This document shows positions 34,630 through 39,454 of a stretch of 39,454 nucleotides of DNA, piece after piece (the stretch's first letter is position 1; every line of letters starts with the position of its first letter). The translations under genes and the position numbers were made by a program. The notes beneath the pieces were generated by a model. The model was given only the letters and a program-made list of their open reading frames with translations, had not been told where the DNA came from and did not search any database. Origin of the DNA: an uncultured Chitinophagales bacterium (GTDB lineage Bacteria > Bacteroidota > Bacteroidia > Chitinophagales > UBA2359). The stretch is taken from positions 1 through 39,454 of the forward strand of contig CALBCY010000219.1 of assembly GCA_937927195.1 (NCBI GenBank), read 5' to 3'.

Positions 34630-36791
34630 AATTGATGAATCACAAGATATTAGTTGTAAGTGTAATTGTATTTTTTAGTTCAGTTATTCAAATTTTGAGC
34701 AAAGCTCAAAATTTGAATAACTCTATTTCGATTGCCCCTCAAGCTTCAAATCAAAGCTCAAAGATCAACCAAGTGGGAAAAGTTTACCTCCCCTCTAATA
34801 ATTTCAAACAAATTCAACTCAAAGGTCTGGAGGTGAATGAAATATTGGCTTTCATTGAAAATGAATTAGCCATCCAACTTGAATTTACAAACCTGGTTAA
34901 AAGCCCAATAGGGGAGCATTATGATTTTGTCCAAATCTTCAAGGGACAGGAAATTTATAATTCTCAGGTAAAGTTAAATCTAAAAACTGATGGCAGCATA
35001 TTTTCTATTTCTGGAATGGCTGTGGACCTAAATAATTGGCCAGCTCAAGAGTTTGAAAATAATTTTGAATCTAAAAGTTCTGAATTTCAAAACAACATTC
35101 CTTTATCTGACAATGCTGTTCTAAAAGAGAAAAAAGGCAATTTTTGGTGGGCCAACTTTGAGCTTAAAGAGCTGATAACTGTCCAATCATTTTTGATCGA
35201 ATACCCTGAGACTGGATTGCAGTATCACCTCTTATTGGATAAAGACCAAAATGTGATATTTGAAGACCCTTTGTTTGCATTTTACCACAATCATGCGGCT
35301 CATTCCTGTCTTGCTCACTCTAATCAAGATACAACCGCACAAGGACTTGTTTTCAATCCTGACCCGCTTTCAACAGCGGAAGTTGGCTACAATGGCGCTT
35401 ATACGGATAACAACGATAATGACAATACTGCCCTTAACAATGAAAGAGTTCAAGTCGAACTCGATTGTGAATTTGAAAATGGAAACTTCGTATTGAAAAA
35501 TCAATACCTCAAAATTGTAAACCTGGCCCCTCCATTTTCCACGCCTGTTACAAGTTCCAATGGCGAGTTTTTTTATGCCAGGTCCCAAAGTGGATTTGAA
35601 GAGGTCAATGCATTTTACCACATGACCAATTTTCAAAAGTACGTGCTAGGTATCGGATGCACAAGCTTATGTTCAACCAATCAAATACAAGTCGATGCAC
35701 ATGGAACAGATGGCGACAATTCATTTTTTCGATACGGTGACGAAGCTATTCTCTTTGGTGATGGTGGAGTTGATGATGCCGAAGATGCAGATGTTATCAT
35801 TCATGAATACGGCCACGCCATTTCCAATTGTGCGGCACCGAACTCCAACTTTGGCGGTGCAACCAATGAAAGGAATTCCTTAGATGAAGCCTATGGTGAT
35901 TATTTAGGATCCAGCTACAGCAGAAGCCTGACTGAATACAATTGGGAAAATATGTTTAGTTGGGATGGACACAATGAATATTGGTCTGGAAGAACCGTAA
36001 ACTCAAATAATATTTATCCCGATGATTTAACCAGCAATATTTTTAACAATGCGCAAATTTTTTCATCTGCACTCATGGAGATTTGGGAATTGCTAGGAAG
36101 AGAATGTTCGGATAAAATAGTATTGAATTCACTGTTTCTAAATACCAAACAAACTGGCTTTATTGAAGCAACAAATAACATCATTGAATTGGCTGCAGAT
36201 AACAATTGCAGTAAAGACAATCTATCAGGAATACTTGAAATATTTAGCAATCGCGGAACCTTCAATATAAATGTAGATGCCGGTTTAGACCAAGAAATTT
36301 GCAGAGGAGATTCCGCAATTTTGTCGCCATATATTGATTTTGAATTGGAAAATTTGGATGTTTCATGGGAAGGCATTAATATCAAATCGATTAGTGAGGA
36401 CTATGTTGCCATTGTTCAACCAAACCAGAATACTAGTTACCAACTAATTGTCAATGACCCGCTTTCAAGCATTGCATTTTACGACACCATAAGTGTGAGT
36501 GTAGATCATTGCACAGACATAGAAGGAGACATTGCACTCGTCAATTCTTTTCAGTTTTTCATGGGCAATGAAGACCCTTATCTAATTTTTTCTGATGAAA
36601 TTTCAAAATACAAGGTCTATGTTACAAATATTGCTGGACAAACCGTCTACAAAAGTGGAGAACTAAGTGGTGGAGTACTTCCATTGCCATTGTTGAGTTA
36701 TCCTTCAGGATCTTATTTTGTAAACGTTGTGGCAATTTCGAAAACCGATCTAAAGGTATTGAGCAATTATTCTCTCTTAAGGATGGATTAG
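34626..36791 (+). CDS. Secreted gluzincin metalloprotease (M36/M4-like) with T9SS type A sorting domain
   Basis: 721 residues. Signal peptide (hydrophobic residues about 6-22; cleavage near SKA-QN, about residue 28). Residues about 60-150 resemble an FTP-type propeptide that keeps the enzyme inactive. The catalytic site is H-E-Y-G-H (393-397: zinc ligands H393 and H397, general base E394), with E421 in S-L-D-E-A-Y-G-D as likely third ligand. After the catalytic domain come an Ig/PKD-like module (about 550-625) and a C-terminal domain (about 635-721: K-V-Y-V-T-N-I-A-G-Q-T-V-Y ... Y-P-S-G-S-Y-F-V-N-V) typical of T9SS type A cargo. It should be exported and released or anchored outside, degrading protein. 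The M36 versus M4 assignment is uncertain. Its start overlaps the yigZ-like stop by 4 bp, and codons just after the signal peptide form a perfect 19-bp inverted repeat. Confidence 0.85.
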   Translation: MKLMNHKILVVSVIVFFSSVIQILSKAQNLNNSISIAPQASNQSSKINQVGKVYLPSNNFKQIQLKGLEVNEILAFIENELAIQLEFTNLVKSPIGEHYDFVQIFKGQEIYNSQVKLNLKTDGSIFSISGMAVDLNNWPAQEFENNFESKSSEFQNNIPLSDNAVLKEKKGNFWWANFELKELITVQSFLIEYPETGLQYHLLLDKDQNVIFEDPLFAFYHNHAAHSCLAHSNQDTTAQGLVFNPDPLSTAEVGYNGAYTDNNDNDNTALNNERVQVELDCEFENGNFVLKNQYLKIVNLAPPFSTPVTSSNGEFFYARSQSGFEEVNAFYHMTNFQKYVLGIGCTSLCSTNQIQVDAHGTDGDNSFFRYGDEAILFGDGGVDDAEDADVIIHEYGHAISNCAAPNSNFGGATNERNSLDEAYGDYLGSSYSRSLTEYNWENMFSWDGHNEYWSGRTVNSNNIYPDDLTSNIFNNAQIFSSALMEIWELLGRECSDKIVLNSLFLNTKQTGFIEATNNIIELAADNNCSKDNLSGILEIFSNRGTFNINVDAGLDQEICRGDSAILSPYIDFELENLDVSWEGINIKSISEDYVAIVQPNQNTSYQLIVNDPLSSIAFYDTISVSVDHCTDIEGDIALVNSFQFFMGNEDPYLIFSDEISKYKVYVTNIAGQTVYKSGELSGGVLPLPLLSYPSGSYFVNVVAISKTDLKVLSNYSLLRMD
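34682..34722 (+). repeat. Perfect 19-bp inverted repeat inside the metalloprotease coding region
   Basis: AGTTATTCAAATTTTGAGC (34682-34700), loop AAA (34701-34703), exact complement (34704-34722). It spans codons about 20-32, at the signal-peptide cleavage region, and would be a very stable mRNA hairpin close to the start codon. Confidence 0.85.
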
Positions 36792-37240
36792 TGATTTTAA
36801 TCATTAGATTTATAAACCTTTGAATAAATCTTCAAAAAGACTTGTAAGTTTTTTTTGCCCTTGTAAAATGTATGTTTCGCAATCCCATTTGCAAACAAAA
36901 GACCCCAATATTAATTATAGTAGATTCTTTTTAGTATTTTAATTACATGATTATGAATGATTTGGGAAGAATTTTTCCTTTTTCTTGATTTTTTTTTTTC
37001 TTTAAGCTAAATTGGTTTAAATTTGACTCAAATTCGGAAAGCTAGTCTGATATAACTTTCTTCAACCAAACAGAAGACTAATGTTCCAAATGGAATATTA
37101 AATATCTTTCCTGATCTATACTTCACACATTAATTTTACCCAAACTTACACATGTAATTTGATTATATGTGAATTTTACAAAGGGGAATGTGCAGGTTTT
37201 TTACCTCCACTAACGCTATTGTTATAAACAGGATATTAAA

Positions 37241-37350
37241 GTATCCGGCTTTACAAAGTTAAATTCTTAGATTCCCAAAGAATTTAAATTTTATTTGAGC
37301 AGTATTTACCCCAAACCTTGCTCAAAACAACTTTTGTAAAAACCGGATAC
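37241..37350 (+). ncRNA. Candidate three-way-junction RNA or palindromic element
   Basis: Stem P1: GTATCCGG (37241-37248) pairs with CCGGATAC (37343-37350), then after an internal loop TTTACAAA (37250-37257) pairs with TTTGTAAA (37333-37340 less one bulged base in the run), and GTT (37258-37260) with AAC (37329-37331): about 19 pairs. P2: AAATTCTT/AAGAATTT (37261-37268/37278-37285). P3: TTTGAGCA/TGCTCAAA (37294-37301/37319-37326). P2 abuts P1 directly. GGATA (37231-37235) could instead pair with TATCC (37242-37246), competing with P1. Confidence 0.5.
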
Positions 37351-37520
37351 AAATAGAAAACTAATATAAAGAAAAATATCAATGATTAACATTACAATTG
37401 AAAATATATGTATCTCTCTGTTTTACTCCGAGATCAAACTTTGATATTTTAAAAATTGAAAACAACAGTACTTTTTGTAATATATTAAGTAAAAACATTG
37501 AATGTTTTAGCAATGATTTA

Positions 37521-37540
37521 TTGATATAAGTTGATATAAG
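37521..37540 (+). repeat. Tandem 10-bp repeat before the 511-aa gene
   Basis: TTGATATAAG occurs twice in direct succession, 16 bp before ATG 37557. Copy-number change by slippage would alter the leader. Confidence 0.7.
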
Positions 37541-37556
37541 TGAAAATGACAACAAC

Positions 37557-39092
37557 ATGAAACAATCAGAATTTTTATTTGCCTTAATCAAATCTCTTAA
37601 TTCATCTGAAAAGGGATATTTTAAGAGAATGGCCAACTTGCATGGGAGAACTGATGCGAACTATATCAAACTTTTTGATGCAATAGATGAACAGGAAAAT
37701 TACGATGAACAAGCAATCAAAAGCCATTTTAAGGACGAGGCTTTTACCAAGCAGTTTTCTGTTGCAAAAAATTACTTGTACAAACTTATCTTGAGAAGTT
37801 TAGAAGCTTATCACAGCGACATCGACTTTGAGATAGGAAGTTTGATCAATCAAGCAAGAATTTTGTTCAGGAAAACACTTTTCAAACAGGCAGGAAAGTG
37901 GCTAAAAAAAGCAAAGAAGCTTTGTTACAAGCACGAGAAACTTCAATTTATTCTTGAAATAAACAGACTAGAAGAACGATATTTTGTTCAAGTACTCGAT
38001 GTTCACCAAATGGAAATCGAGTTCAATAAATTGTACGAAGAAGAGTATGAAATTCATGAAAAACTAAGAAACAGTATTTACTACAGAAGTCAGGCAAAAA
38101 ATGCCTATTTCGAGCATCTGAAAACTGGTTTTGTTGGCTACAAAGGAAAGTCTCTCAAAGTCGAAAAAATGCTCGATGATGAAAGAATGACACAATTCGA
38201 AAATTGCTTGACTAAAAAAGCTTTATTGGATTGTTACCGCTGCCATTTCATGTATCACTATATGAATCATGAGTTTGAGAAAGGCATGACGTATACTGGT
38301 AAAATGCTAGATTTGATTGAAGGCAATCCCGATGTTTTTGTAGATTATGTATCAGTAAACACTGATGTTATTTACAATCATGTTGTTCAGGCAATTACAC
38401 TGGACAAGCTTGATGATGCTGAGGAGTACATCCAAAAGTTAAAAGCGATAGAATCAGGTGACAGGCTACAACGTGTAAAGTGTTTCAATTATGTTTACCT
38501 GCTTTTGTTTTCATTAGCGATCAAAACCAAATTTGTCAAAAAAGGCCCTGTTTATCTAAACGATTTCAAAAGAGAACTTCCCGAATTTGAAAAGTACATA
38601 GCTCCTGTTTATTCTTGTAGCTTATTCATCTTTGCTTGTTACATCAGCATTACTCAGGAAGATTACAAAGACGCTTTGAATTGGTTGGAGAAATCAAAAG
38701 AACTCAACGATTTTCATTCTCGCGAAGATCTGGCATCTTGGATCAGAATTTTAGAATTAGTGATTCATTATGAAATGGGGAACTTCATTTTATTAGAATC
38801 AAAAGTTAGATCAACGTATAGATTCCTTCTAAAGCAAGATAAGTTATACAATGTTGAAAAAGCATTCCTACATTTCTTTAAGTCGGTTTCAAAAGGGCTC
38901 AATACTGTTCAAGTCAACGGCTTATTCATAGAATTGAAGCACGAAATTAAATCGGCCATTGAAAATCCAGATGAAAAGCTTTTTATCCAATATCTTGATA
39001 TTTTAGTTTGGTTGGACAGCAAAATCTACGGAGAGCCATTTGAAAAATTGTTGATTGAATCTATTGAGAATAAGACTGAGGTTCAATCCTAA
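37557..39092 (+). CDS. Helical-repeat-type protein of unknown function, 511 aa
   Basis: Begins MKQSEFLFALIKSLNSSEKG, then Y-F-K-R-M-A. I have an impression of similar Bacteroidota proteins that open with a K-S-L-x-x-S-E-K-x-Y-F-K segment and carry a K-Q-F-S-V-A-K-N-Y-L-Y-K-L-I-L-R-S-L-like segment soon after (here about residues 70-88). No characterised family is known to me. No signal peptide or membrane segment is seen. Most of the length looks alpha-helical with pairs of aromatic residues and charged helices, as in TPR-like solenoids (for example AGKWLKKAKKLCYKHEKL, about 117-134, and D-A-L-N-W-L-E-K-S-K-E-L, about 382-393). A cytoplasmic scaffold or regulator is possible, but no function can be given. 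Start ATG 37557. The minisatellite begins about 50 bp after its stop. Confidence 0.8.
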   Translation: MKQSEFLFALIKSLNSSEKGYFKRMANLHGRTDANYIKLFDAIDEQENYDEQAIKSHFKDEAFTKQFSVAKNYLYKLILRSLEAYHSDIDFEIGSLINQARILFRKTLFKQAGKWLKKAKKLCYKHEKLQFILEINRLEERYFVQVLDVHQMEIEFNKLYEEEYEIHEKLRNSIYYRSQAKNAYFEHLKTGFVGYKGKSLKVEKMLDDERMTQFENCLTKKALLDCYRCHFMYHYMNHEFEKGMTYTGKMLDLIEGNPDVFVDYVSVNTDVIYNHVVQAITLDKLDDAEEYIQKLKAIESGDRLQRVKCFNYVYLLLFSLAIKTKFVKKGPVYLNDFKRELPEFEKYIAPVYSCSLFIFACYISITQEDYKDALNWLEKSKELNDFHSREDLASWIRILELVIHYEMGNFILLESKVRSTYRFLLKQDKLYNVEKAFLHFFKSVSKGLNTVQVNGLFIELKHEIKSAIENPDEKLFIQYLDILVWLDSKIYGEPFEKLLIESIENKTEVQS

Positions 39093-39144
39093 TTATAGAC
39101 AGGTTTTGAGTACTCGTATTTTCTCAAATCAAAAAATAGCTTTA

Positions 39145-39454
39145 TTTTTGGTCTTATGTGCATTCTTTTGGTCTCATGACAGCTTACTTTTAGTCTCATG
39201 ACGGCTTACTTTTGGTCTCATGACGCTTACTTTTGGTTTTATGACGCTTACTTTTGGTTTTATGACGGCTTACTTTTGGTCTCATAACCCTTACTTTTGG
39301 TCTCATGAGGTCTCATGACGCTTACTTTTGGTCTCATGACGCTTACTTTTGGTTTTATGACGGCTTACTTTTGGTCTCATGACGGCTTACTTTTGGTCTC
39401 ATGACGGCTTACTTTTGGTCTCATGACGGCTTACTTTTGGTCTCATGACGCTTA
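39145..39454. repeat. Minisatellite of 21/22-bp units, running off the window end
   Basis: At least 13 head-to-tail units from 39166, after one diverged unit (39145-39165). The unit is TTTTGGTCTCATGAC, then GGCTTAC (22 bp) or GCTTAC (21 bp). Some units (39231, 39252, 39347) read GGTTTTATGA instead of GGTCTCATGA, and one (39295-39325) carries an internal 10-bp duplication of GGTCTCATGA. Mixed 21 and 22 lengths break any frame, so it is non-coding. Each standard unit contains the palindrome TCATGA. There are no spacers, so it is not CRISPR. Confidence 0.95.

Larger units (their letters stand above)
36792..37556. other. Intergenic region (765 bp), very AT-rich, holding a structured element
   Basis: No gene seen on either strand. 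It contains a weak hairpin just after the protease stop (about 36789-36806), a run of 11 T (36989-36999), the three-way-junction element at 37241-37350, and a tandem 10-bp repeat at 37521-37540 just before the next gene. Confidence 0.6.

Noticed and set aside
39145..39454. Possible CRISPR array
   Set aside because: Units are contiguous, with no unique spacers, 21-22 bp long, and no cas gene is nearby; it is a minisatellite.

Overview
The window is chromosomal DNA from an AT-rich member of the Bacteroidota, most likely the Saprospiria or a close gliding relative. The evidence is two kinds of type IX secretion (T9SS) C-terminal sorting domain, a PorP/SprF outer-membrane protein, SdrD-B-like, Ig-like and cadherin-like repeat adhesins, a PspC mini-protein of the Bacteroidota kind, and a general absence of Shine-Dalgarno sequences. 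The genus assignment is inference. I saw no rRNA, tRNA, complete insertion sequence, phage gene or CRISPR array.

Layout. (1) 3-4187: the 3' part of a secreted multidomain protein with ten SdrD-B-like repeats, a dockerin-like pair, a cohesin-like region and a type A sorting domain. It ends at a perfect 15-bp hairpin terminator. (2) 4188-4939: a non-coding spacer with a 10-bp-phased repeat. (3) 4940-24928: one 6662-residue surface protein with about 47 Ig-like repeats, one SprB-like repeat, about 13 cadherin-like repeats and a type B (CHU_C) sorting domain. It is followed, across a strong hairpin, by a PorP/SprF-like gene. Size, architecture and neighbour match the SprB/SprF gliding-adhesin arrangement. 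(4) 25946-26929: about 1 kb without a convincing gene, holding two related hairpin elements. (5) 26930-31575: five minus-strand genes (PspC, fructosamine-kinase family, protoporphyrinogen-oxidase-like, Bax-inhibitor-1 family, DUF922), four of which seem to lack an ATG start. (6) 31831-36791: aldo/keto reductase, a 51-residue membrane protein on the minus strand, a phosphopantetheinyl transferase, a YigZ-family protein, and an overlapping secreted gluzincin metalloprotease with a type A sorting signal. (7) 36792-37556: a spacer with a predicted three-way-junction element. (8) 37557-39092: a helical-repeat-type protein of unknown function. (9) About 39145 to the window end: a 21/22-bp minisatellite still running at the edge.

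Functionally, the left two thirds is cell-surface and T9SS machinery: a giant adhesin, its likely outer-membrane partner and other secreted proteins. The right third is housekeeping and accessory metabolism. No defence or biosynthetic cluster is present. The least explained items are the intergenic structured elements (26245-26538 and 37241-37350), a perfect 19-bp inverted repeat inside the start of the metalloprotease gene (34682-34722), and the minisatellite.
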